Part shown: piece after piece, positions 1 to 10,088 of the stretch
Layout of the letters: each line of letters begins with the position of its first letter
How positions within the stretch are numbered: the stretch's first letter is position 1
Source: Entrophospora sp. SA101
Taxonomy: Eukaryota; Glomeromycota; Glomeromycetes; Entrophosporales; Entrophosporaceae
Assembly (NCBI GenBank): GCA_958430865.1
Contig: CAUDNR010000147.1
Location: forward strand, 6,642 to 37,743
Length of the DNA: 31,102 nt
Reading direction: 5' to 3'
Program-made: the position numbers and the translations under genes
Notes under the pieces: model-generated
Seen by the model: the letters and a program-made list of their open reading frames with translations, nothing else
Databases searched by the model: none
Told to the model about the DNA's origin: nothing

Positions 1-812
1 CTGGTTCAACTTTATCAAATATTGATTCCAAATAGAAACCTGCATCCAGGCTTTTGTGTTCCAATAGTAATCAACTGAAAGCTTTGACTTGTCAACTCCA
101 AGCATGTCTCTTGGCATTTGATACTTATGAATAAATAAAAGAGAAGTTTTTCAGTTCCTGTTGCATTCATGGTCAGTAAAAGGGTTATTCTTTTTTTCGA
201 TTTTTTAATACCAGAAAGAGGACCAGTTGACAATGTCTTTGAAGGTTCTAAATCCCATTGCAAGCCTAATAAAATAAATACTTAGTTAGTCTATTATAAT
301 AATAATTATACTGAATTATTTTACCAGTTTCATCACAATTATAAACATCTTCTAAAGGAAATTCCTTAATTATTTCTTGTAATCTTCTTCTTTCTTCAGA
401 AGGTGCAGAGCTTGCTTCACCATGCATAACATACTGCTTTATGTTGTTTCTTTTCTTAAAATTTGACAACCAACCATCTGAACCTTTAAAATCATTGATA
501 TCTAGTAATTTGGCAAATATTTTAGCTTTAGTGAGAATTATATCACTTGTAATTACTCTTTTATCTGAAATTGCTTGATTGAACCATATCATCAATGCAA
601 TTTCAAGATCAGGATATTTTGCATCTTTATCTTTTTGTCTGTTGGTATCATTAGGGTTGATAGATAACCATTTATCTTTATCTTTTAAAATCTTGCAAAC
701 AGTAGGTTCTGCAATTCCAAATTTTTGGCCAAGTTCTTTATATGTGAATGATAGATTTCTTTCATTAAGTCAAAACTTTTCTTTTTTTATTTGATTGATC
801 AATTGATGACAT
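1..812 (-). pseudogene. Tigger/pogo (CENP-B-like) DDE transposase, 5' part, broken
   Basis: The ATG is at 812-810 and is followed by a basic NKKRKV stretch resembling a nuclear localisation signal. An HTH_psq-type segment follows (YKELGQKFGIAEPTVCKILK), then a CENPB/Tc5-type HTH around GSDGWLSNFKKRN, then the first catalytic Asp in YNCDETG. A 59-bp GT-AG intron (324-266) splits the codon after DETG and the exon resumes as LQWDLEPSKTLSTGP. Lesions: stops and a frameshift just after KKRKV (about 768-776), and a one-base loss near 152 (gagaag here, gaggaag in copy 2) that shifts the DDE core. The second and third Asp lie beyond the window edge. The domain order is that of the Tigger/pogo family. 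The copy is inactive as read. Confidence 0.85.
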
Positions 813-952
813 TTTTATTTTTTTTTTATTAAAATTTGAGAAAATAATTTTTAGCTGAAATGATTTTTTAATAAATAATTACAAACAAAAGTACAATTCC
901 TAGTTCTTTTATTTGTAAGAAATTCAGTAAATAATTACAAGAAAATTATTTT

Positions 953-1340
953 TAAACTTTTTGCAACACATTACTAAATTCAATTACCTTATTTTTCGCG
1001 AGACATTACTACTTTATTTTTCGCGAGACATTACTAAATTCAATTATTTTTAAACTTTTTGCGACACATTACTAAATTCAATTACTTTATTTTTCGCGAG
1101 ACATTACTAAATTAAATTATTTTATTTTTCGCGACACATTACTAAATTAAATTACTTATTTTTTTGCAAGATATTACTAAATTCAATTGCTTTATTTTTC
1201 GCGACACATTACTAAATTCAATTATTTTTCGCGACACATTGCTAAATTCAATTACTTTGTTTTTTCGCTACCAAATTCATATTAATATTAATATTAATGA
1301 AAAAATTTTTTTGCGACAAATTACTAAATTCAAATTTATT
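953..1340. repeat. Intra-transposon array of TCGCGA-box repeats, copy 1
   Basis: About eleven imperfect units of 30-40 bp, each built around tttttcgcga(c/g)acatta followed by ctaaattcaatta. Unit length varies and the outer units have lost the TCGCGA core (for example ttgcaacac and ttgcaagat). The array lies between the transposase start and the element terminus. Short ORFs across it are only translations of the repeat. The identical array recurs at 26586-26973. Confidence 0.9.
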
Positions 1341-1404
1341 ATTATTTAATACAATTAAGTAATGATCGACAAAATTTTATAAAGACTTTACTATATCGAG
1401 CTCT

Positions 1405-1609
1405 CTTTAAAATATCCTTTTTCCACATGATGGATGTTTATCATGCAATAATAATAAAATTTTTTTTTCTGGCAGAAGAGCTATTTAATTTCTACAATTG
1501 AATTCATTGTTACTTTATTTTATCATATATGCTACTAAGAATAACTTTTTGATGGTGGAGAAGCATCTTTCTTTTTTCGTTTAATATTTGGTCAGTGTGA
1601 ATAAGATCA
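1405..1609. other. Gene-free AT-rich spacer
   Basis: This is the stretch between the broken end of transposon copy 1 and the degenerate tandem repeats. No ORF, splice-joined exon or repeat was recognised. Confidence 0.5.
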
Positions 1610-2068
1610 TACTGTTGATTTGTTTATAAGAAAAGCATCATTCTATTATTAAAAAAATTTCACTATTATTATCATTTTGACTTGTTTTTTTTTGGTTTGT
1701 GTCATTGATTTTGTTATGCGTTTAGTTTGTTAATTGACAATTGAATTAATTACTAAAAATGCTAAAAATCATTTTACAATTTATGAATTATCATTTGTCC
1801 TGTTTATTTTTTGGATTATACCATTGATTTAAAAAAGTATTATGTGTTTAATTATTTGTTTGTTATGTTTATTACTAAAAATGCTAAAAAACATTCTTTA
1901 TTATTATTATCATATGTCCTGTTTTTTTTGGATCATTGATTCATTTACTTTTAAGAAAAGCATTATGCATATACAATTGAATTGATTATTATTACTAAAA
2001 ATAAAGCGTTGTGTGTTTAATTAAATTTACAATTGAATTGAATTGATTATTTGTTTATTACTAAAAAT
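1610..2068. repeat. Degenerate tandem repeat, unit about 115 bp
   Basis: About four diverged units share, in order, a tttataagaaaagcat-type box, tgtcctgttttttttgg, a cattgatt box and ttattactaaaaatgctaaa. The last box recurs near 1750, 1871 and 1990, and in part at 2060. Homopolymer length changes make unit borders approximate. No coding content. Confidence 0.6.
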
Positions 2069-2094
2069 AATTTGATCATGTCTACACGTTGATT

Positions 2095-2830
2095 CTGCAA
2101 AGCTGAATTGCAAGCTTCGTAAATCTTGACTTTGACACTTACTTTGATCAAACCTACCTATATAGTTATCGAATAAATGATAAAATGTTCATTTTGCAAA
2201 CTCGATTTGTAAGTTGATAGACCTTGACTTTAACACTTACTTCAATCAAACCCGCCTATATGATTATTTAATAGTTGATAAGTGTTCATTAAATATATTT
2301 TACAAACAGGTGCATAGATATTGATTTTAACACTTATTTCATCACTCCTATACAAAAATTGAATAATTGATAAAACATTCATTTGCAAAACTTGATTTGC
2401 AAACTTCTTAGATCTTGTATTTAATACTTACTTTGATTGCACCTATACAACTATTAAATAATTGACAAATGGGATGTCCACCAGCAAAAAGGGGGTCTGA
2501 GACTATTAAATTGTTCTGTGTTATTAACAAAACAAAATTGGTTACACGAATAGTTTTGATATGTAAAAGTAAATATTTCAAGTCTTGTATCTCATTATTG
2601 TACTAGGTAAACATGTTCTAAATTTTTCACCAACTATAATCCTTATGATATAGATATACATTATGCAAAAAACTCAATTTTGGCCAGGAGTTCTCAGACC
2701 CCCATATTGCTGGTGGACATCTCAAATGTCATCAGTATATTTTACAAACTTTTTTTGGGAGCTTTGTACGTTGTCATGCATCTTGTATTTAACATTTACT
2801 TCCACAAACTTGCAACCTATCGTCAACTCT
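2095..2830. repeat. Degenerate tandem repeat, unit about 100 bp, interrupted by a MITE
   Basis: Units start near 2101, 2204, 2306 and 2393 and share cttgactttaacacttactt, then aaacctacctatat-like and gataaaatgttcatttt-like boxes and a tttgcaaac box. The fourth unit is broken at 2471 by the 251-bp element and resumes at 2723 with tatattttacaaac. A partial fifth unit follows at about 2775-2830. Non-coding. Confidence 0.65.
2472..2722. mobile_element. 251-bp MITE with about 30-bp terminal inverted repeats
   Basis: The left end ggatgtccaccagc runs on through a G-tract and gtctgaga. The right end is its near-complement, reading ctcagaccccc, then gctggtggacatct. Both ends are flanked by CAAATG (2466-2471 and 2723-2728), a likely 6-bp target-site duplication. 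The insertion splits a tandem-repeat unit, so the empty site can be rebuilt from the neighbouring units. There is no transposase; the ORF over its right half is spurious. The superfamily cannot be named from this sequence alone. Confidence 0.75.
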
Positions 2831-5800
2831 ACTTTTTCTATTGAATTATTTTGAATTTTGATTTTTTTAGATTATGCAGGATTACACAATAAAAATTATG
2901 GAATAGAATTTGCCCAATGAAATGTTGTAAACTGTATAATCCCAAGCGCAAATTGAAAAAAGTTGGTATATAAGACTCATTTTTCCATTACTAATACTCG
3001 TCTCAGGGTACAACCATGTGACTCACTTAAATGTGTTATTAAAGTCCAGCAGTGAGATAGTGAAACTCTTGCTGGTGGCTCATGCTGGGTGAGTGTATTG
3101 ACCTTTTGTGACATGACCTCTCTCTTTTGTTAATTTTTATTTTAGATAAAATTCATTAATTGAATTGATAGGTTACATTAGTAATATATGATGATCCATA
3201 AATTATGAGAAAGCATTATTATTATAGCAACAAGTAGCAAACAACAATGATCATATTTTTTGAGGATGATAATAAAGATTAAGATCTGATTTTGTTTCAT
3301 GAAAATATTTTCAAAAAAAAAAAAAATGAGAAGATGGCTGTCCTATTTGTATGTTTCGAATTTCTTGGTCTGAATGATGTCATTTTTTTGCTTTTTGTGA
3401 CAAAGGAGATGAAATACAAGCCAACTTAAAATGAATGAATTTTTGTTCTTGCATAGCAAAAGCTTGCATTGCAACCTCAGTTGTAAGCTTGTTTATTAAC
3501 AATTGTTAATAAAGGTATGAAAAAAAATTCTAATTTTGGAATAGAACATTTTTTGTTCAATATAAATATTTCGAAAATCTTGAAAAATGTTTAATATTAA
3601 TATTAGTCTTTGCATTTTTTTGAAAATCTTATTATTATTATTATTTAAATTTGTCAAACGCACTAACCTACAGTTTTTCAAAAAAGGAAATCTTCTACAG
3701 TCTGCTTTATAACTTTGCAAAAAAAAAAAGCCTACTAGTAATTATATATACAATGGCACATTATGCTGCAAATATTATTGTTGTTTTCCAATCAACTAAA
3801 ACTCTAACCCTCTTTTTTCTCTATTCGCCCATTGCTTTCGACACACTTCAGAAGTTCTGTTTTCAAAATTTTAGCTTAATTTATATTATGCCGATCATTC
3901 ATATATTAGATCGATAACTCTTGACAGAATAGAGTTTAATTGTGGGCTTGTTACTTAAGTTACAATGAACTTAAATGAAACATTTTATTATATAAAGTGA
4001 GGAAAACGACTAACTACAACATCAATTCAAATTGCCTCCATTGTATTTTTTTTAGGCTTAGTAGTTCTGTTATAAGAGTTTTTTCCCGTTGTGTAATCAA
4101 TAATTTTTATTATTTTTTCTTCAAAGTTTTTATTTATAACTTCGTTATACATTCCAAGTAAATTAAAGGTTCTTTTTCTCATAGTTTCGTTTAAAGGTTG
4201 TTATTTATTTTTATTTAACTTGTGATTTTTTTTAAACTTGTGATCATGTGACCTTAAAGTTGAGAAGACGCTCATAAAAATTAGCCAATAATTGACAACT
4301 TTGAACGGTTATAACTCTTTGAAGAATAGAGAGAAATACAGGCTCCAAGTTAAGTTAAAATGTAAAGAGGAATAGAACAATAAAGCTGCAGAGTTCTTTT
4401 TTATTTTAATGTAAATAATGGCATTTATTCTAAGCTAACAAAGAGTTGTGAATCGGGGTTTTATGCAGAGATTTAAATAATAGTGTTTAAGACACAACTT
4501 TGTATTTAATGATTAAATACATATACGCTGATTTTGTTTGATCCCAAAATTCAGTACGGTATGATCATAACATTATGAATACTTTATACTAGCGAAAACC
4601 CATTGGTTTTGAGGTGAGGCCATTGATTTGACAGGCTGTTGAATTATAAAATAGTCTTTTTAGCGGAGCAAATAAATTTTTTTAGGGTTAATTATCATTC
4701 TACTGACCAGTTTACACATTAAAATGCTCGTGTTTAACATCGAGACTAATGATGTATGATGAAACTTTTGACTTTAGTCGTTGATGTGACTAAAGTATTG
4801 ACTAAAGGTAGTTTTTCATCAAGGTCATTTTGATGATTTGAGTAAAGTAAAAGCCCTTGATGTAATTAAAACCACTTGACGTACTTGACGTAAGTAAATA
4901 ACTCTTGATACGTGATACAAGCAGCAAATAATGATAATGATAAAATTAATAATTGAAAGTTTCAAATTATGTAAAAATGTGTATCTGGGGATGAATAAAG
5001 AATTATTATATCATTGTATGCACATTGCAATGATGCAAGAAGAATAATTATCATGGAAAGTTATAATTCGAATTAGAAATTTTACTTCATTAAATTAATA
5101 TTACTTAACTTTTTTTTCTGTATCTTTTCTTTCAAAATAAAAAGGCCACTCCTTTTTTTACAAATTTAAACCATTCTTTTATTATTACATTTTATAAAAT
5201 GTAAAAAATCAAATTATCTTTACATACATATGAGTTGTGTTAAATTGATTAACTACAGAATTACGTGCAGTACGTAGTAATACGCAATAATGTTAATAAT
5301 GCGCTTGAGCTCTCTTTAGTGCCTGAGTTTGAAGCAACATAATTTGATCAATATTGGTACTCAGAACGACCTTTACATAGCACATAAGACAGGATTTGAT
5401 ACATATTTTGTAAGTTTTAATTTTGTATTCTATTTTTTAAATTTCAAAGAATTTATTTTATTGTTGAATCAATAATAATAATTCTGGTTCTTTTTTTATA
5501 ATTAATTTTTCTCTCTACATTCAGAACTCAACAAGACGATGCTTTGATAAAATAAATACACATGATAAACCAATGTTTTTTTATTATCTACCTATTAAAA
5601 ATTATCTCTCTATATAAGCCAATTTTGTTAAGGTTGTTTAAAACTGAAGATTTTTTTTGTAAAAAGTGTTGACTTCGGTTTAACAAACTCTGCCTGTATA
5701 ACTAACATCTTCTATAACGAACAAAGTCGAAAATTCATTGTAGAGAGTAAACTTTTCATAATATAAATATGAAGATCTAGCCAAACTGAACCGTTCGGAG

Positions 5801-6309
5801 CTTTAGTTATTATAATAAAATTGTTATAGCAAATGTAAGGCTGTTAAACAAGCTTGCTTAAGTTGATTCGTAAATAAACCAAAGCAAGTTTTGCAATTGG
5901 TCAAATAGATATAAAAGGAACTATTTGAGCTTTGTAAATGGAATATACATGGGATGGTAATTGTTTTGCCAAAAACGTAATACGAAATTATTATAAATTT
6001 TAAATTTTTCCAATTTTTTTTAAATCATAAACAATATCTTACTTTTGAAGTAAAAAAAATCATTTTTAATGAAATATATTGTCTCCACGAGGAATTTTAT
6101 TTAAAATAAGGCATGTTTTCTATGAACAGGCACTTTAATTATTTATTTATTTTATTATCCTAAAATGATGTTCTTTAAATATAAAAGAATACATATTGGA
6201 TATTGTGGGGACGAAAAGTAGTTAGGTCACAAGGAATCAACTAAATTAACCAGTGTAGTGTTAACAACGGGTTGTATAGAAAATTTCCAGTTTTAAATAG
6301 CATTTATTC
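2831..6309. other. Gene-free region, 3.5 kb
   Basis: AT-rich sequence in which I found no exon chain. It holds poly-A/T runs (3311-3325, 3721-3729), short palindromes such as ttaacaattgttaa (about 3495), and a stretch (3335-3380) related to 13283-13350. Around 5690-5720 is a ctataacgaac motif like those in the terminal repeats of pogo elements, possibly an old remnant. Short ORFs here, such as 3496-3720 and 3651-3917, overlap one another on opposite strands and look random. Confidence 0.45.
3335..3385 (+). repeat. Dispersed repeat fragment, related to 13283-13350
   Basis: Both sites share gctgtcctatttgtatg (second copy gccgtcctatttagatg), then tttcgaattt, then after a gap tcttg and aatgatgt in the same order. 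The intervening length differs by about 15 bp. They look like two old copies of one unidentified dispersed repeat. Confidence 0.5.
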
Positions 6310-6316
6310 TGTGCGA

Positions 6317-6494
6317 GTCTCCCACTATAACGACATTTGTTATAATAACAACCTTGCTATTATTATAATGATATTTTTAAAAAAAACAAATTTATAGATA
6401 TAAATTTACTCCCGTTATAATGACATAATTTGTCAATTTTTTTTAGGATTGTAGAATTTATTCTTACGACATATCAGTATAATAATAATGGGAG
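6317..6494. mobile_element. Possible degenerate pogo-type MITE
   Basis: The left end reads agtctcccactataacga. The right end, reverse-complemented, begins attctcccattattatta, so about 10-13 bp match as inverted repeats. Inside, actataacgacatttgtta (about 6324) recurs as gttataatgacataatttg (about 6412). TATAACGA-rich ends resemble pogo/Tigger termini. The match is weak and no target duplication is clear. Confidence 0.3.
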
Positions 6495-6543
6495 AATCAA
6501 TAAAATCATTCTGATCATTTCTGAAAAACATAAGGGAATTAAC

Positions 6544-6957
6544 GGTCGCGTTCATCTCATCGACACACATTTCGCCGACAGTTCATTTCGTCGACAAACA
6601 CTTCACTGACAGTTAGCTTACATGTGATGATAGTGATGGTGATGATATTGTTATTGACTATTTTGGTGATTATAATTGATGATAATTATTGTTTTTAATA
6701 GTGTAATCAAACAAATTGAGAATATGCTAATGGATAGTATTGAGGTTTCGTTTGAATCAAAACTCAGAAAATATTTATTTTTCTGACGATGTTCTTTTCA
6801 AGGTGCCTGAAATTCAGTCATTAATATGTTTGAGTATCCAATTTTTATTTTTATCTAAATTTCCTGACGCTTCTATCATGATTCCTATAATCAATGCGTA
6901 TGTTACGCTAAAATATGAACTGTCGACGAAATGACTGTCGATGGAATGAATCAGACC
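6544..6957. mobile_element. 414-bp non-autonomous element with 43-bp inverted repeats
   Basis: The left 43 bp begin ggtcgcgttcatctcatcga. The reverse complement of the right 43 bp begins ggtctgattcattccatcga. Both continue through atttcg(c/t)cgacagttcat, and about 34 of 43 positions agree. The termini carry repeated TTCGTCGACAG-like boxes, three on the left and two on the right. The interior is AT-rich without a transposase; the 64-aa ORF at 6740-6934 runs into the right repeat and is not credible. No target duplication was recognised, so the superfamily is unknown. Confidence 0.65.
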
Positions 6958-8560
6958 CCTCACGACATTCTTTTGAGAAATTCAGTGGAATTTTATTCCT
7001 TGAAACAAAAAACAAACCAATTAAACTTGGCATTTGGCTTTATAAAATGACAATAGAAAATATCCAAAAAATGTCATAATGACTCCGAGTAGTCCTTTTC
7101 CTAAAATGTTGAACTCGTTTAAACTAACAAAAAACAAAAAATTTTAAAAATCTTACCATTGAAATTCTATTGAAGGAATGTTATAAAGCAATAAATTAAC
7201 AATAAGAGCAAAGAAATCTACATTCAGTGATGTATCCAAGAGTTTGATCATGTTCTGTATTCTGCAATTTCTTACCAACTTTAGTGAAAATAGAAATAAC
7301 ATACAAAATTTCGAATGCTTTTTGTACAAAGGTCATCATCATTATGGAATCAAGATCATTTAGTGATTGGTGGTTTTGACACTTTGCTTATAATTTTGAA
7401 TCCATCGTCTACAAGATTAAATATTTTCATTTATTTGATTAGGTTTCCATTATTTTTATAATAAAGTGAAACTTGCCCTTATTTATCCTTAAAAATATTT
7501 AATATCAGATCTTGGATGCTTTTACTACTTCGACAACCGCTCCATAACATTTTTAATTTAAATTCAAATTATTCTGCTTATTGATCCAAAAGTGCTATCC
7601 TTCTTTGGACATCCTGTGATTTGATCTAATTTGAATTTCATGTATGTGAACAAATTTCATTTTCAAGCACCAAAATGATAAACAAAAAAATGACTGGTAT
7701 TTTTATGTAATCATTATTGATGTCAATAAATAAGAAATATCAGGAAGGCAATACAACCATTGAATATCTCTCTTTCTTATATGGAGACTTGGAAAATTTG
7801 GAAACACCAATCAACTCAATATGATTGTTGGATGAAACTTATAGATGCTGAAGCGCATTATTCAAATACTTAAGCAATTGCAGTCATTCTTATATGCATC
7901 CTGTACATAAGGCTAGTCTGACTAGTGTGCCCTGATAATATGATGATGTAATTAAATTTTTAGGGAGGCTAAAACCTCTTTCTTGTCCAAAGCCCGTCAA
8001 TTTTCCTTGCCTGCGGAAAAAATTACATGGGTAACTGCATGTTTACTCTCCATTTTTCAGTACACACTTGAAGATTTGTCATTCATTTTTAAAATTACCA
8101 CTGCCAGATTTCTTATTGGCTCCTTAAAGGTTCCATTTCTTTCATTTCTGCATGATTCTTGCTAGTATTACAATTTATCAATTATTAACTCTTTACCTAA
8201 ATCATGAATATTAATATTGTATAGTCACATGCAATAGTGGGAACAAAATACATGGTGATTTTAATAATATATATATATAAATATTAAATATTAAAAAAAT
8301 CAAGAGAAGAAAACCATCAGAGCAATTGCATTGGAGGCTATTGATGAGTATTATTTGGTTTCACCATTATTATTATTTTCATCTTCTCCATTTTTTATTT
8401 CTAGGATTCATTTTTTGTTGACAGTAAATTCTCTCCCTCTCCACATAATTTGCGGATTTCAATTTCACCAAATGAAAAATTTGGATCTTTCTATAAAGTA
8501 ATTGTTTGGATCAATTAAGTTTTGGGGTGTTTGGATACAAAATCCTGATCGGTTAGCTTG
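6958..8560. other. Gene-free region, 1.6 kb
   Basis: AT-rich sequence without an exon chain. The 60-codon ORF at 7983-8165 starts at a TTG and lacks domain features. Simple AT tracts occur near 8266-8290. Confidence 0.45.
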
Positions 8561-8563
8561 AAT

Positions 8564-8577
8564 TTCACGCGCGTGAA
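8564..8577. repeat. 14-bp perfect palindrome ttcacgcgcgtgaa
   Basis: A CpG-rich perfect palindrome in very AT-rich DNA. It could be a protein-binding site or a relic of a terminal repeat. No gene lies within 1 kb. Confidence 0.5.
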
Positions 8578-8583
8578 TTTAAA

Positions 8584-8705
8584 GGAATAGTCCAATCATT
8601 TTGATTTTGGGTATAACATCATTTTTATTACATAAAATTTTCCTTCCTATTTTGGGACAAGCGAAGGAGGTGTAATAAAAATGGACTCTGTAATTCCCTA
8701 TGACG
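8584..8705. repeat. Inverted repeat, possibly a small MITE
   Basis: A 13-bp perfect inverted pair, catttttattaca at 8620-8632 and tgtaataaaaatg at 8671-8683, encloses a ccttc/gaagg pair. Further out, ggaatagtcca (left) and the complement of tggactctgtaattcc (right) are weakly similar, as in an old miniature element. No target duplication was identified. Confidence 0.35.
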
Positions 8706-10088
8706 TAATAACAATAACAATTGTTCGTATAAAGTTTGATGTCTACTTGTAAAGGAACTTTCTATGAAAAAAACATCGGAATAATAATTAAGAATTGGAT
8801 ATGAATCATGCTTTGATTAAATCCAATCAATTTACTATTTGTTAATTATAAGCATAATTATTTTTTATGAAATCAGATTAATTAAATTTTATTTAACAAA
8901 TTTCTTTCAAATTTATTATACATGAACTCTAAATTTAAAGTTGATTTCTCCAAATAAAAAAAAAGTATTTACCATGAAATACTCAAAGATCATCAAGTAA
9001 ATGTATTAAGTAAAAGTTGTTCTTCCAGGCCAACTGTACACATTACAGACCCAGATAAAAGATTGTCTGTTGGATACAAATCGAATCATTCAGAGCCTTA
9101 ATAATAATAAATAATAAGATTATTATTAATCAAAAAAATTATAATGATTAGTTATGAATAATTCTTTAATTTATATAACAAAAGATCATTGATGAACCGA
9201 ACTTGGTTGTCAACACTACTAAATAAATTCAGTCTGTTGATTATAAAGAATTTTTAATCATTTCTATTATATAAAGCCATATTTTTCTCTTTTTTCTCTG
9301 TCTAGCATAAAGATTCAAATGTAACTCACCAAATATGGTCATTTCCCGGATTCAATCGTCTAGTCAAATATCAAAACTATAAAAATGAATTGATTAAAAT
9401 AAAAATATTATTAATAAAACTCTAATGCATAATTTTTTGAGTAAATGAATGTTTTGAGAGAGAGGAAAACAAAAATCAGGCATTTTTTTTAAAAAAAAAA
9501 AATAGTAGACATTCAACATGTTTTGATTCTGTCCGCCCGTCTACAAATTATCATCATTTTAAAATCACAAATAATAATACTACTATCATTAATTAAATAA
9601 TTACCAGCAAAACCATCATCTACCAACCTTATCTTTGGATTTTTCAAAAAAACTCTATAAAGGAATTAAAGAAATAAATAATTTAAACAATCTTAATAAA
9701 ATAATTTTTTTTAAATAAACAATAAAACATAATAAATTATTTAATTATCAGACAAGGCTGAAACTATTATGTTTCAACATATATTTATATTTATTCAGAG
9801 TGTAGGATAAGTATTTTAAATCATCATTTAAATAATTTATTTTTAAAAAATATTTCTTTTACCTAAATAATGTTAGGAGTGAATTTAAAAAAAAAAAATT
9901 TTTAAAAATTATTGAACATAGATTACGCAATAAATAATATATAAAGTAAGGCCTGTATAATTGTGCATATAATTTATAAATTACGAGTTACTATAAAAAA
10001 ATGACCAAAATCTGCACTGTCTTCCTGTTTTGTAAAATTAAAGTGATATCGACAATTTTTTCTTTTTTTTTTTTTTTTAAAAATAAAT
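8706..10088. other. Gene-free region upstream of OTU1
   Basis: No coding signal seen. It contains AT-only hairpins (for example 9098-9129) and poly-A/T tracts, including a T-run at about 10062-10078 just before the OTU1 start that may belong to its promoter. Confidence 0.45.

Larger units (their letters stand above)
1..1404 (-). mobile_element. pogo/Tigger-like DNA transposon, copy 1, partial
   Basis: This segment matches 25617-27037 along its whole length. It holds a minus-strand transposase relic (812 to 1, cut by the window edge), then an array of TCGCGA-containing repeats (about 953-1340), then one subterminal ctatatcgag motif at about 1391. Similarity to the second copy stops after gagctct at 1404. 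Copy 1 therefore lacks the roughly 170-bp terminus with the inverted repeat that copy 2 keeps up to 27208. It is end-truncated and cannot move by itself. Confidence 0.85.

Noticed and set aside
579..794. 71-codon plus-strand ORF, also at 26212-26427
   Set aside because: Antisense of the transposase DNA-binding region in both copies.
1164..1349. 61-codon ORF, present identically at 26797-26982
   Set aside because: It is a translation of the TCGCGA-box tandem repeat, not a gene.
2663..2854. 63-codon ORF
   Set aside because: It runs across the MITE right end into the tandem repeat; spurious.
3040..3105. gctggtggctcatgctgg, resembling an Alu or SINE head
   Set aside because: No A/B box pair, no tail and no second copy in the window; the likeness is short and probably chance.
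4740..4915. Repeated cttgacgta/gactaaag words
   Set aside because: Too short and irregular to define a repeat unit.
7983..8165. 60-codon ORF
   Set aside because: TTG start, no domain, no splice-linked neighbours in a gene-free stretch.
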